From assembly GCA_963700305.1 (NCBI GenBank), contig CAVOXB010000015.1, positions 1 through 64,000 on the forward strand: 64,000 bases of DNA. The letters are read 5' to 3'. The notes under the pieces are model-generated. The model saw nothing but the letters and a program-made list of their open reading frames with translations. It ran no database searches and was not told where the DNA came from. Shown one piece after another: positions 55,733 to 64,000 of this stretch; the stretch's first letter is position 1; each line of letters starts with the position of its first letter. The translations under genes and the position numbers were made by a program. Source of the DNA: Desulfomonile sp963700305 (GTDB taxonomy: Bacteria; Desulfobacterota; Desulfomonilia; Desulfomonilales; Desulfomonilaceae).

Positions 55733-55938
55733 GTTCGTTCTCCTTCATGACGAACAATGCCCCTCTCGTGTTCTGGCATTTCCAGACACTTTTCTTTCGA
55801 AGCCGGTTCCTGATGATCGCAAACATTGCATAAGAGGAGCGAGAGTGCTTTAATTTGCCTAATGCATCCTTAGACTAAACGTTGATGGAAGGGTCTGCAT
55901 GTCTCAAGAAATAAATTAATCCCACGGAGAAAAAACAA

Positions 55939-56679
55939 ATGAATCTGGCAGGTCACACGGCCCTCATAACAGGTGCAGGACAGGGTATTGGAAAGGCTTG
56001 TGCAGAAGTTTTCGCCTTGCGTGGGGCTGACTTGGTTCTCCTGGACAAGAATCCGGCAACCCTGAAAAAACTGGCTTTGGATTTGAGGAAAGCAGGCACG
56101 AAAGTCGATGCGCGTATCGTCGATCTCACCGACTTGGATCACTTGAAGACGGAAGTGGGAAAACTTTCCAAGAACGCCCTCATAGATATCTTGGTCAACA
56201 ATGCCGGGTTCGACCGTCCGGGAACGACGGCAAAGATAGACCTAAAGGATTTTGAAGCCGTCATAGGTATCCATTTGACAGTGAGCTTGCTGCTGATAAA
56301 GCTGCTTCTGCCGGCTATGAGGAAGGCGACATGGGGAAGAATAATAAATGTGAGCTCTATCTATGGACTTATCGGTGGCAAAGGAGAAGTTGCATATTCG
56401 ACCGCCAAAGCCGGATTGATTGGATTGACAAAATCAGTCGCGAGGGAGGCAGGCAAAGACGGAGTAACGGTCAATGCAGTCCTGCCAGGCTTGACTCGGA
56501 CACCCACAATCGAGGAGTTCATGGCTGAACACTTCAAAGAAGCCATAATAGCCGAGACTCCGCTAGCTCGAATGGCAGAACCAGAAGAGGTAGCAAAGGT
56601 GATCGCATTTCTGGCGTCCGATGACGCTTCCTTCCTGACAGGCACCTGTGTGCCTGTTTCAGGTGGCTGGGGTATATGA
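55939..56679 (+). CDS. Short-chain dehydrogenase/reductase (FabG-like)
   Basis: NAD(P)-dependent oxidoreductase of 246 residues, classical SDR. It has TALITGAGQGIGKACAEVFA (cofactor loop), an acidic residue after strand 2 (VLLDKNPATL, which favours NAD(H)), NNAGFDRPG, INVSSIYGLIGG (catalytic Ser), VAYSTAKAGLIGLTKSVARE (Tyr-x3-Lys) and FLTGTCVPVSGGWG at the end. The ATG has GGAG upstream. It sits 113 bases before an acyl-CoA dehydrogenase, so it probably acts as a hydroxyacyl-CoA dehydrogenase or ketoacyl reductase in the same pathway; the substrate is inferred only. Confidence 0.9.
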   Translation: MNLAGHTALITGAGQGIGKACAEVFALRGADLVLLDKNPATLKKLALDLRKAGTKVDARIVDLTDLDHLKTEVGKLSKNALIDILVNNAGFDRPGTTAKIDLKDFEAVIGIHLTVSLLLIKLLLPAMRKATWGRIINVSSIYGLIGGKGEVAYSTAKAGLIGLTKSVAREAGKDGVTVNAVLPGLTRTPTIEEFMAEHFKEAIIAETPLARMAEPEEVAKVIAFLASDDASFLTGTCVPVSGGWGI

Positions 56680-56792
56680 CGGATTCAAATCAGCAGGGGT
56701 TCAAGGCCGGAAACCCTGCAAGAGCCTTCTCCCCGCATGTCCTCGTTTGAAAGCAAACCGTTAAAAGCGCTCTTTAGAAGGAGATCCCGATC

Positions 56793-57937
56793 ATGTTCAA
56801 ATGCACTGAAGAACAAAAAATGATCATTGATACAGTTCGCCGCATGGCGGCAAAAGAGATAGCTCCGAGGGCAGCGGAATTGGACGAAACAGGGTCTTTC
56901 CCGGAACATGCTCGAAAAATGTTCGCGGAAAATGGTCTTTTGAACTCACTTTTACCAGCGGAGTTCGGAGGCGTGGAGGCGTCATTCTTCACTTTTTCCA
57001 TGATACTTGATGAGATTGCTCAAGCATGCGCTTCCACGGCCCTGCTTCTGATTGCCCAGGCAGATGGAACATTGCCGATCCTCCACGGCGCCAGCAGCGA
57101 ATTGAAGGAAAAATATCTGAGTCGGCTCGCCAATGGTTCGCCTGCCCTGGCGGCCATTGCGGCCACTGAGCCGTCTGCTGGGTCTGATCTGATATCTATG
57201 AGGACGAGGGCAGTCCGAAAAGGCGATCGCTATATTGTCAATGGCCAGAAGTGCTTCATCACCAATGGTTCTGTGGCGGATTTCTTTGTGCTCTACGCCT
57301 ATACCGATCCTGAGAAAAAGGCAAAAGGGATCAGCGCATTTATCGTGGAAAAGGATTTTCCCGGTCTTGTATATGGAAAGAATGAAAACAAAATGGGCAT
57401 GCGTGGTTCCATAAATTCCGAGCTTTTTTCGAAGACCTGGAAGTGCCTGCGGATAATGTCATTGGACGCGAAGGGGAAGGCTTCAACAATCTCATGCATA
57501 CACTGGCCATGAGTCGCCTATTTTGTGCATCTCAAGCGGTTGGCATCGCTCAAGGCGCATTGGATGAAGCCATCAAATATGCCCGAGAACGAGTCCAGTT
57601 TGGAAAACCTATTGCAGCCTTGTCACCGATTCAATTTATGATTTCGGATATGGCGGCCGCCGTGGAATCTGCTCGGCTGCTGACTCATAAAGCTGCTTGG
57701 CTTTTCGATGAAGGAGAACGACGGCAGGCTGAAATTCATGCTGCATTAGCCAAATTTTCAGCCTCCGATACAGCCATGAGAGTGACGACCGACGCAGTTC
57801 AAATTCTTGGCGGATATGGATACATGAAAGATTATCCAGTGGAGAGGATGATGCGCGATGCCAAACTGACGCAAATATATACCGGCACCAACCAGATAAT
57901 GCGCTTGGTCGCGGGCAGAGCGATACTCGGATCATAA
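56793..57937 (+). CDS. Acyl-CoA dehydrogenase with unusual active-site region (one frameshift)
   Basis: FAD acyl-CoA dehydrogenase-family protein of about 380 residues. It has CTEEQKMIIDTVRRMAAKEI, PAEFGGVEASFF, AATEPSAGSDLISMRTRAVR, YIVNGQKCFITNGSVADFF and NKMGMRGSINSEL. A slip near 57430 leads to VPADNVIGREGEGFNNLMHT, QFGKPIAALSPIQFMISDMA and ILGGYGYMKDYPVERMMRDA. The end, KLTQIYTGTNQIMRLVAGRA, has Thr where most members have the catalytic Glu (IYEGT). The alternative base position of isovaleryl-CoA dehydrogenases (LER) reads MSR here. Either another residue serves, or the reaction differs. GAAGGAG lies 10 bases before the ATG. Confidence 0.87.
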
Positions 57938-58256
57938 TAGAAATTCTGCTTTCAAATAACCCTTCATTCTCGAGAACGGGCATGACCCTGCCGGTCACTG
58001 CGGAAATGGAAATCCCAGGTGTAAACCTCAAGCAGAAAGGCCTAATACCGACTGCACAATCATCTGTGACCTAATTCTTGTGCCGCATGGTTCTTTACAA
58101 TCTGTAAAAAATCCCGACACGAATCGCCGCGACAATGGGCCTCCGAGATGAGATTCATCGAAGAACAAACCGCAGTAACAGTATGTTAGCTCTACGCCAA
58201 ACTGTCCACCTGTATGGCACAGACATTGCCATAAGTGAACGCCAATCGGGTTTTGT

Positions 58257-58462
58257 GCAGCGAAGTGTGACACACATTAGCTCGGTCTTTTGGCAGACCC
58301 TTGAAAAGAAAAGAATCCGAACTTCGCTGCTCCACTATCACCGAGAGGTTTCGTCAGCTTCTCGCATACAACCCCTGGGGATTTCCCCCAGGAAAACCAG
58401 GAGGTGAATACACAAATAAAAGAAGATTGAATTCCAAAGCCCGCCTCAAGGGCTTTTTTTTT
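58257..58462 (+). ncRNA. Possible structured RNA ending in a terminator
   Basis: GCAGCGAAGT (58257-58266) pairs perfectly with ACTTCGCTGC (58321-58330). A second stem CCTGGGG/CCCCAGG (58374-58380 and 58386-58392) follows, then AGGAGGTG (58399-58406) and a terminator at 58436. The arrangement resembles a stand-alone structured transcript or an orphan leader. No promoter is certain and no known RNA family is recognised. Confidence 0.35.
58436..58462 (+). terminator. Rho-independent terminator
   Basis: AAAGCCC (58436-58442), loop GCCTCAA, GGGCTTT (58450-58456), then six more T residues. Confidence 0.8.
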
Positions 58463-59165
58463 GCCCCTCATCAACCACCTGTGAGAGGTTCGCCCAACCA
58501 CGATGCGTGCAATGAAGACAGGCCGAGTAACGATTCAGTCAGAGATGGGATCCAAAGATTTGAGCAACCCGTGGGATGGGCTTTCCAGCCTGCCATTATT
58601 GGCTTTTGGGGACGGCAGAATGGAAAGCCTACCGAACATAAGCCATGCGGCCCCCGGACCACTGAACGGTTACCTGGCAGAAGTCTTTTGCTTTGACATT
58701 TTTTCACAAGATATGCCAGAATAAAGGACGAACGTGAAAAGGACGTAGCAGGTTTCACAGGAAACGAGAAAACCGGCTGAACGTGCCGTAAGAAGGACAA
58801 CGTTTTTCTCAGACTCTTGCCCGGTCACCGGAGTCCGGTTATCGGGTTTTTTATCGCTGGTATTCTTTGAATAATCGTGTAGCGGTCTTGACGAATCGAT
58901 TGTGACCGGGCATAAAGTGTCTTTTGCCCTTGAGCGTATTTGACACGAAAGATGACGGAACAATAGCAGCGTTCTCATAACTGATTTGAATCCTGTCAAA
59001 ATCCTTATCCGTGCACAGGCCGCATGGCGTAATTCTTTCAGATTGTTGTCATAGCGCGGTAATTTTTCCGACAGGATTCTTTGGGACCAGAGGAATCGAG
59101 CGTTCCTCCATGGCAGGAACTCAAAACATTAAGCACTGTTTAGTGCCGGATGGGACCTTCCCCAA

Positions 59166-60350
59166 ATGTCAGATCTTTTTGACAAGTGTTATTCTTTTAC
59201 ACGTGACCAGGAAGCTATAGCTGCGGGATTCTACCCGTTCTTCAAGGCTATTTCTCGACTTGACGGGCCGCATGTAACGGTCGATGGTCGGGACTTGATC
59301 ATGGTAGGGTCAAACAATTACCTAGGACTTACAACTCATCCCAAGGTGAGGGAAGCGGCAATGCGCGCCCTCGCGGAATACGGGACAAGTTGTTCTGGGT
59401 CTCGGTTCGCCAACGGGACGATTGATTTGCATGAGAAACTTGAGGCCTCGCTCGCGAGATTCGTCGGTAAACAGGCTGCTCAGGTTTTCTCGACCGGTTT
59501 TCAGACAAACCAAGGAGTAATCGCTCCTTTGCTTTCCAGGTCGGACACTGTAATCATAGACCGCCTCGTTCACGCCAGCATTGTGGACGGTGTGCGCCTG
59601 TCTTTTGGCAAGGTGCGGCGGTTCCGGCATAATGATTCCGAGTCTCTTCGCAAAAATCTGGAGGCGAGCGCTGATTCATCCGGTATTCTGGTGGTTGTGG
59701 ACGGCGTTTACAGTATGGAAGGCGATATCGCACCTCTTCCTGAGATTGTTGCCACGGCAAAGGAATTCGGCGCACGCATAATGGTGGACGATGCGCACGG
59801 ATTGGGGGTCCTGGGCGAGAACGGCCGAGGAACACTGGAACATTTTGGCGTCACCGATGAAGTAGACTTGGTAATGGGTACCTTCAGCAAATCTCTGGCA
59901 TCGCTGGGCGGATTCATAGCCGGAGACGAACGAATAATATCTTATATAAAGCACCATTCCCGCGCACTGATATTTTCGGCTGCTATGCCTCCTTCTGCCA
60001 TAGCGACAGTTCAAGCAGCGCTGGAGGTCATAGAGACGGAACCGGAAATCAGGAAGAATCTGTGGAGAAACACGCGGTTTTTCAGAGAGCAGATCGTGGG
60101 GGCCGGGTTCAACACTGGGCCTACGGAGACTCCCATTGTGCCTATAATTGTCGGGGACGATTTTCGTACGATTTTCTTCTGGAAGAAGCTTTTTGACGAA
60201 GGCCTGTTCACGAACTGCGTGCTTTCTCCAGGCGTTCCCGAGGGTCAACAGAGGATTCGCATGTGCATGATGGCCACACACACGATGGAAGATCTCGAGA
60301 AAACTGTTGAGGTCTGTGTCCGGGTTGGAAAAGAACTCGGCATCATCTGA
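59166..60350 (+). CDS. Alpha-oxoamine synthase (8-amino-7-oxononanoate synthase/serine palmitoyltransferase-like)
   Basis: PLP-dependent enzyme of 394 residues that condenses an amino acid with an acyl thioester. It has the N-terminal FYPFFKAISRLDGPHVTVDG and LIMVGSNNYLGLTTHPKVRE, GTSCSGSRFANGTIDLHEKL, VVDGVYSMEGDIAPLPEIVA, MVDDAHGLGVLGENGRGTLE and the lysine site LVMGTFSKSLASLGGFIAGD. The start FYPFFKxI resembles serine palmitoyltransferase-like and related bacterial enzymes more than BioF. No biotin genes are adjacent, which also argues against BioF. The ATG is chosen by alignment; a ribosome site is weak. Whether it makes a sphingoid base, an aminoketone or something else is open. Confidence 0.85.
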   Translation: MSDLFDKCYSFTRDQEAIAAGFYPFFKAISRLDGPHVTVDGRDLIMVGSNNYLGLTTHPKVREAAMRALAEYGTSCSGSRFANGTIDLHEKLEASLARFVGKQAAQVFSTGFQTNQGVIAPLLSRSDTVIIDRLVHASIVDGVRLSFGKVRRFRHNDSESLRKNLEASADSSGILVVVDGVYSMEGDIAPLPEIVATAKEFGARIMVDDAHGLGVLGENGRGTLEHFGVTDEVDLVMGTFSKSLASLGGFIAGDERIISYIKHHSRALIFSAAMPPSAIATVQAALEVIETEPEIRKNLWRNTRFFREQIVGAGFNTGPTETPIVPIIVGDDFRTIFFWKKLFDEGLFTNCVLSPGVPEGQQRIRMCMMATHTMEDLEKTVEVCVRVGKELGII

Positions 60351-60364
60351 AACGGAGTAGAGCC

Positions 60365-61009
60365 ATGTCGGGTGAAATATACATCAATAAATCAAGAACT
60401 CTCGGAATAGGATTTGCATTCCTTTGCTTGTTGGTTTGGGCCTTGGGAGTGGCTTCGGTATCGGCTGCTGCCACGGAAACCGCTGGCGCAAGTCAAGGAA
60501 TCACGGCCGCGCGGGATAAGCAAGCAGACGTATCGTCGGATGCTGCGTCGAATCCCGAGGACCGTATTTTGCGAATGGAAAAAAATCTTCAAGACATGAA
60601 ATCTCGGATGGAAATGACCCTCCAAGACATAAAAGACACAGGGCAAAAGTCTGAGGTGCGCAGCTACGAAAACAAGATGATGGCCAGGGAGCTGATTAGG
60701 TATGTCAAAATCATGGTTGCAGTGCTTGCGGTGATTGCTTTCGGTTTTCCATTCACAGTCTGGTTGTTGAGCAAGAAGAGAATACTGGGCTTGTCAGGCC
60801 TTTCCCAAGAAGTGTCCGCAACACTACTGGTAGTGGAAGAGCGGCAAGCCAAGTTAGCGAACATACTCAAAGAAATTCAAGGAGAAATAGATTACGTTCA
60901 TAGCATGTCAGTTCCGGACCTGCAGAATCTCATCAAACAGGCTGAACATTACCTGCAACAGAATGAGACAGACCTGACGAAAAGCGTGCGTGATAAGAAG
61001 CAATCCTAA
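60365..61009 (+). CDS. Membrane-anchored coiled-coil protein of unknown function
   Basis: 214 residues. An N-terminal signal-like helix (GIGFAFLCLLVWALGVASVS AAA), a short acidic/Ala-rich stretch, then a coiled coil (ILRMEKNLQDMKSRMEMTLQ DIKDTGQ). A second membrane helix is IMVAVLAVIAFGFPFTVWLL, followed by a cytoplasmic coiled coil (VVEERQAKLANILKEIQGEI DYVHS; LIKQAEHYLQQNETDL). It starts 14 bases after the oxoamine synthase stop, so it is probably co-transcribed. No family is recognised. The topology suggests a structural or sensing partner. Confidence 0.65.
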   Translation: MSGEIYINKSRTLGIGFAFLCLLVWALGVASVSAAATETAGASQGITAARDKQADVSSDAASNPEDRILRMEKNLQDMKSRMEMTLQDIKDTGQKSEVRSYENKMMARELIRYVKIMVAVLAVIAFGFPFTVWLLSKKRILGLSGLSQEVSATLLVVEERQAKLANILKEIQGEIDYVHSMSVPDLQNLIKQAEHYLQQNETDLTKSVRDKKQS

Positions 61010-61116
61010 CGTTCAATTTCAATATTCCGTCACATTCAAATGGACTCCCATTGCGGAGACCGACACCAACTTAAGAATTCCATAGGGCCGGTATTTTACC
61101 GGTCCTCATTGTTGCC

Positions 61117-61737
61117 TCACGGTCTAATGTGCACCGGCGTTCCCACGTCCACCAGTGAGAAGAGTTCTTGTATCTCGAAGTCCCACATTGCAATACAACC
61201 ATCGGTCCAATTGTGAGGCTTCGGATATAGCAACACAGTCCATCTTTTTGCATAGTCATCCGTGGGATAGCCGTGTATTCCTACCCAGCCTCCGAGTATT
61301 GTATTCCATGGAGGAGTCTCGCCGTTTCTCTCAGAGCCCATTATCCGATTTCTACGGTCCAATGAAATCATTCCCGTCTCAAATGCTCGCACGGCATCTT
61401 CCGCACTGGGATAGCTGATTCCTAAGAATCGACAAAACTTGCTGGACTCGGTCTTGTAACAGATGAAGTAATCCCCTTCAGGTGTCTTGCTGTCTCCAGT
61501 GATTTTTTTCGGACCTGAGGGGTCCTGGCCCAGGCATATTCTGTACCTTCGCACGAGCAAATTGCCGTCGTACAAATCCAAAGTCTGATCCGCTTTTTGT
61601 ACCACGATTCTGTGGTTGTTCCCTCTGAGAGTCACTTGCTGCGCATGGGTAGGAGCCACGATCATCGCGATCAGTGTCACGGACCAACATGTAATCACCA
61701 ATTTGAGCCGCGATTGTCTACCTATCAATACGAGCAT
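61117..61737 (-). CDS. L,D-transpeptidase (YkuD family)
   Basis: Periplasmic cysteine transpeptidase that makes 3-3 crosslinks or attaches lipoproteins to peptidoglycan; 206 residues. The signal peptide is LVITCWSVTLIAMIVAPTHA|Q. The YkuD domain starts NHRIVVQKADQTLDLYDGNL and continues KKITGDSKTPEGDYFICYKT and GGWVGIHGYPTDDY. The catalytic box is NWTDGCIAMWDFEIQELF, with Cys and upstream His. It has TDGC in place of the usual SHGC. It is convergent with the coiled-coil gene; a small CCGGTA/TACCGG hairpin lies between them (about 61086). Confidence 0.9.
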   Translation of the reverse strand: MLVLIGRQSRLKLVITCWSVTLIAMIVAPTHAQQVTLRGNNHRIVVQKADQTLDLYDGNLLVRRYRICLGQDPSGPKKITGDSKTPEGDYFICYKTESSKFCRFLGISYPSAEDAVRAFETGMISLDRRNRIMGSERNGETPPWNTILGGWVGIHGYPTDDYAKRWTVLLYPKPHNWTDGCIAMWDFEIQELFSLVDVGTPVHIRP

Positions 61738-61964
61738 TTATCAAATTCCGCTATTCTCCTGGATGCCGTCCCCTTCCGCCAGCGACAAAGCTGTTTCCCC
61801 GAAATAAGTTTTTGCTTCAGAGGCTACCACCAATCCAGGCAACATATTGAGTCTCGACACTGAATAAACATCAGGAAAAGATTGACACAAGGGCTGTTTC
61901 ATGTAAAGTCCGAACCCGCGAAAAACCGTTTACTGCTTTCTATGAAGGTCTCAAAAATAAGATC

Positions 61965-62876
61965 ATGAAACAGGACAAATCAGTAGACCTCACATCTCTG
62001 ATTTCCGAATTTCTCGACCATCTTATAGTCGACGAGGGTTTGGCCCGCCTGACCATTGAATCATATGGCTCCGATCTTAAAGGATTTTCAAAGTTTATTT
62101 CCAGAAAAGGAATTACAAAACCAGAAAAGACTGGGAAAGAAGAAATTTTGTTGTTCCTGGGAATGATGGCTGCCAGGGGATTTAGTCCGCGAACCAGGGC
62201 ACGGAAGATATCGTGTATCAAGTCGTTTTTTCACTTTCTCAGCGAACGCGGGTACATCCAGGAAGATCCAACAGAGCACCTGGATACGCCTCGAATTCCG
62301 AAACGCATTCCGGAATACCTGGAGCCCCAAGAAGTTGTCGATCTCTTGGCGGCATCTAATTCCAGCACCCCTGAGCGAGAGCGGGACCACGCGATGTTCG
62401 AGCTCATTTATGCCTGTGGATTAAGAGTCTCTGAACTGGTTTCCCTGGAAATTTATCGAATAGACCTGGAAATGGGGTGCGTCACTGTCATGGGCAAAGG
62501 TTCAAGGGAACGAATAGTACCTATGGGAATCCCCGCACTGAATGCGATAAACAATTACATGGAGAATGTTCGACCGCTTTTGCTGCGCGGCAGAATAAGC
62601 GACGCCCTTTTTGTAACCAGGCGCGGAAAGTCGATGACCAGGCAGAGCTTCTGGAAAATAGTGAAGAAAACGGCCCTGAAAGCAGGGATAAGAAAAGAAA
62701 TCTCGCCACACACGCTGCGCCATTCCTTTGCAACACACCTGGTGCAAAACGACGCCGATCTAAGATGGGTCCAGGTGATGCTGGGTCACACGGACATCTC
62801 AACTACGGAAATTTACACCCACGTGGCACGGCAACGTCTCAAACAGCTTCACTCTTCTTGTCACCCCAGAGGGTGA
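61965..62876 (+). CDS. xerD: Tyrosine recombinase XerD
   Basis: Chromosome-dimer resolution recombinase of 303 residues. The SAM-like N-terminal domain is LISEFLDHLIVDEGLARLTI ESYGSDL. The catalytic residues are Arg in YACGLRVSELVSLEI, Lys in VMGKGSRERIVPMG, HTLRHSFATHLVQNDADLRW (His-x2-Arg), VQVMLGHTDISTTEIYTHVA (His, Tyr). The sequence STTEIYTHV is closer to XerD than XerC; a dif site was not found. The upstream gap from 61738 shows no gene. Confidence 0.92.
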   Translation: MKQDKSVDLTSLISEFLDHLIVDEGLARLTIESYGSDLKGFSKFISRKGITKPEKTGKEEILLFLGMMAARGFSPRTRARKISCIKSFFHFLSERGYIQEDPTEHLDTPRIPKRIPEYLEPQEVVDLLAASNSSTPERERDHAMFELIYACGLRVSELVSLEIYRIDLEMGCVTVMGKGSRERIVPMGIPALNAINNYMENVRPLLLRGRISDALFVTRRGKSMTRQSFWKIVKKTALKAGIRKEISPHTLRHSFATHLVQNDADLRWVQVMLGHTDISTTEIYTHVARQRLKQLHSSCHPRG

Positions 62877-62899
62877 GGACAAGTCTTGGACGAAAAAAC

Positions 62900-62940
62900 A
62901 AATAGGCGCGGATCCTCCAAGGAAAATCCGCGCCTATTTT
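62900..62940. terminator. Bidirectional terminator
   Basis: AAATAGGCGCGGAT (62900-62913) and ATCCGCGCCTATTT (62926-62939), with a T run on the plus strand and an A-rich start giving T residues on the minus strand. It serves the convergent xerD and the secreted-protein gene. Confidence 0.85.
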
Positions 62941-62957
62941 GGATTAATGGTAGCCCG

Positions 62958-63971
62958 TTATTCTTCTCTTGGTATCGGCCCTTCACCAGGTGCAGGTATG
63001 GGAGGAGGGGCCACCGGTGAAGGGGCCTCCACTGTGCCACCGGTTTCAAAGCCCGATGAGACGACTCCTGTAGTCACCACAGGCGGGGGCAGCTTGGAAA
63101 GAATTCCGCCCGATAGCACTCTTCGCCTGCTGGGCCTCGAAACAATAGTCCCTGGAGGCGCCGAGTAAGACGGATGAGCCATTTCCATACCGGAACACTT
63201 CCAGATGTACATGAACACGTCCACAATATTATTCACAGCCGTACTGTAAACCGCGTTTATTTCGCCATCCGTCATTATCATATGGCGCTCGAACCTGTTG
63301 GGCGTACGAAACACAGCAAAGATGTCTTCCTTCAGCGCTGTAGCGAAAGCCTCGTTTCGCACTTTGGTGAAAGTCGGCATGTCCTGAGGCCTTAAGCGCT
63401 CCATGAGCTCACCCAAAGAATGAAAGTCCCCGTACCCGTCATAAAAGAGCCATATGTCGATCTGATTATCGTTCAGGGCGGCGGCAAGGGCCGTTCCAAA
63501 ACTTTCGAGATGTTTGACGTCAGGAAATGCCGGGAATGAGGCTAGAAGGGTGTTGTAGGCAATCATCCCTAGTCTTCCGGAAACATTTCCAGGGTTTGTA
63601 TCTAGCTTGAGCTCGCCGCCTTTCAGAGCCTCCACGCAAAACGGAATATCGCGCATCAGCCTTTCGTAGGATCGGTTGCGAACTTCTTCCAAATCGAGCT
63701 GTTTCCCAGGTTTTTCCAACACATTGCGCAAGGCAAATGTGGTTCCCCGGAAGAAATCGTAGCGATTCTGATAAATGTAATTGCTCATAGCTCTGGGCAG
63801 CAATTTGACCAGATCGCCAGTCATAGCCTTCATAAACGCTTCCGAGTTGTAATAGCTTTGCTGGAGCCCGCCAGCATTAGTTCCCCCTCATATCCCCAGC
63901 ACGGATCTCACAGGGAGCATGAGCAAGATTAGGGCAAGCGGAACAGCGAATCTGAATGTCTGATATCGCAT
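62958..63971 (-). CDS. Secreted protein of unknown function with an in-frame TGA after the signal peptide
   Basis: The ATG at 63971 has AAGGAG eight bases upstream and opens a signal peptide (MRYQTFRFAVPLALILLMLP VRSVLG). The frame then meets TGA at 63888-63890 and continues without further stops for 310 codons: GGTNAGGLQQSYYNSEAFMK, YDFFRGTTFALRNVLEKPGK, ELKLDTNPGNVSGRLGMIAY NT, IDIWLFYDGYGDFHSLG. It ends in a Pro/Gly-rich tail (ETGGTVEAPSPVAPPPIPAP). The downstream ATG at 63833 would lack the signal. A substitution error, a true nonsense mutation or recoding are possible. I do not recognise the family; it could be a nickel- or zinc-dependent phospholipase-like secreted helical protein, but that is a guess. 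Confidence 0.65.
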
Positions 63972-64000
63972 GACATGTCTCCTTGATGAAACCGCGAGTT

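Larger units (their letters stand above)
57940..59160. other. 1.2-kb stretch without a supportable gene
   Basis: Only short, non-conserved frames on both strands. It includes the structured segment and terminator at 58257-58462. The part from 58470 to 59160 shows nothing recognisable apart from weak short inverted repeats (for example near 58817-58850). Confidence 0.5.

Noticed and set aside
58404..58430. Eight-codon leader peptide upstream of the terminator
   Set aside because: The GTG overlaps the ribosome-site motif itself, so it could not be used as a start; the motif may only be part of RNA structure.

Overview
The window looks like a draft-quality contig from a Gram-negative, probably anaerobic bacterium of the old Deltaproteobacteria (Desulfobacterota; a Desulfomonile- or Syntrophobacter-like relative is my best guess). 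The reasons are a complete-looking division and cell-wall cluster, a meso-diaminopimelate type MurE, Hfq-MiaA, a tungsten-type aldehyde:ferredoxin oxidoreductase, several acyl-CoA dehydrogenases and LarE/LarC. Almost every long gene, including essential ones (mraY, murE, murF, ftsI, ftsW, rsmH), carries one or more frame slips, many of them in homopolymer runs. I therefore read most breaks outside the mobile regions as sequencing or assembly indels, not gene decay, and give whole-gene coordinates that span them.

Layout. 1-4.2 kb: a visibly GC-richer block with very dense frame slips, holding the 3' part of an RND efflux pump, tRNA-Gly(GCC), a ThuA-like protein and a Tat-exported Gfo/Idh/MocA oxidoreductase. 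This gene set is typical of Verrucomicrobia/Planctomycetes, and the block is either transferred DNA or a chimeric join. 4.3-7.1 kb: an excisionase-like gene plus tyrosine integrase, tRNA-Pro(CGG), then a second, decayed integrase pointing the opposite way and cut by an IS630 remnant. 7.1-13.6 kb: a chemoreceptor, a substrate-binding protein and a graveyard of insertion sequences (IS630 and ISL3 scraps, an IS630-type MITE, and three copies of a roughly 185-bp element that carries only the tail of a RAYT-like transposase between terminal inverted repeats). 13.6-26 kb: a cation efflux protein, an acyl-CoA dehydrogenase, an intact IS200, two paralogous PilZ-like proteins, a multi-pass membrane protein, a site-2 protease, a pentapeptide-repeat protein, a metallo-beta-lactamase-fold hydrolase and an MFS carrier.

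26.2-30.5 kb: larE-larC-moaD followed by an aldehyde:ferredoxin oxidoreductase with its own promoter. This links nickel-pincer cofactor enzymes, a sulfur-carrier protein and a tungstopterin enzyme. 30.6-32.7 kb: a GT-B glycosyltransferase and a histone-deacetylase-fold amidohydrolase. 33.3-49.4 kb: the dcw cluster on the minus strand in the order rsmH-ftsL-ftsI-murE-murF-mraY-ftsW-murG-murC-murB-ftsQ-ftsA-ftsZ, with tightly overlapping ends. murD, ddl and mraZ are missing from it.

49.9-64 kb: tRNA-Leu(GAG), exonuclease III, hfq-miaA, a Wza-type export lipoprotein and a Tat-exported polysaccharide deacetylase, a short-chain dehydrogenase plus a second acyl-CoA dehydrogenase whose usual catalytic glutamate is a threonine, a structured gene-free stretch, an alpha-oxoamine synthase, an L,D-transpeptidase, XerD, and a secreted protein with an in-frame TGA right after its signal peptide. 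Intergenic gaps are rich in short palindromic interspersed repeats of several families. I saw no CRISPR array, rRNA or replication origin.
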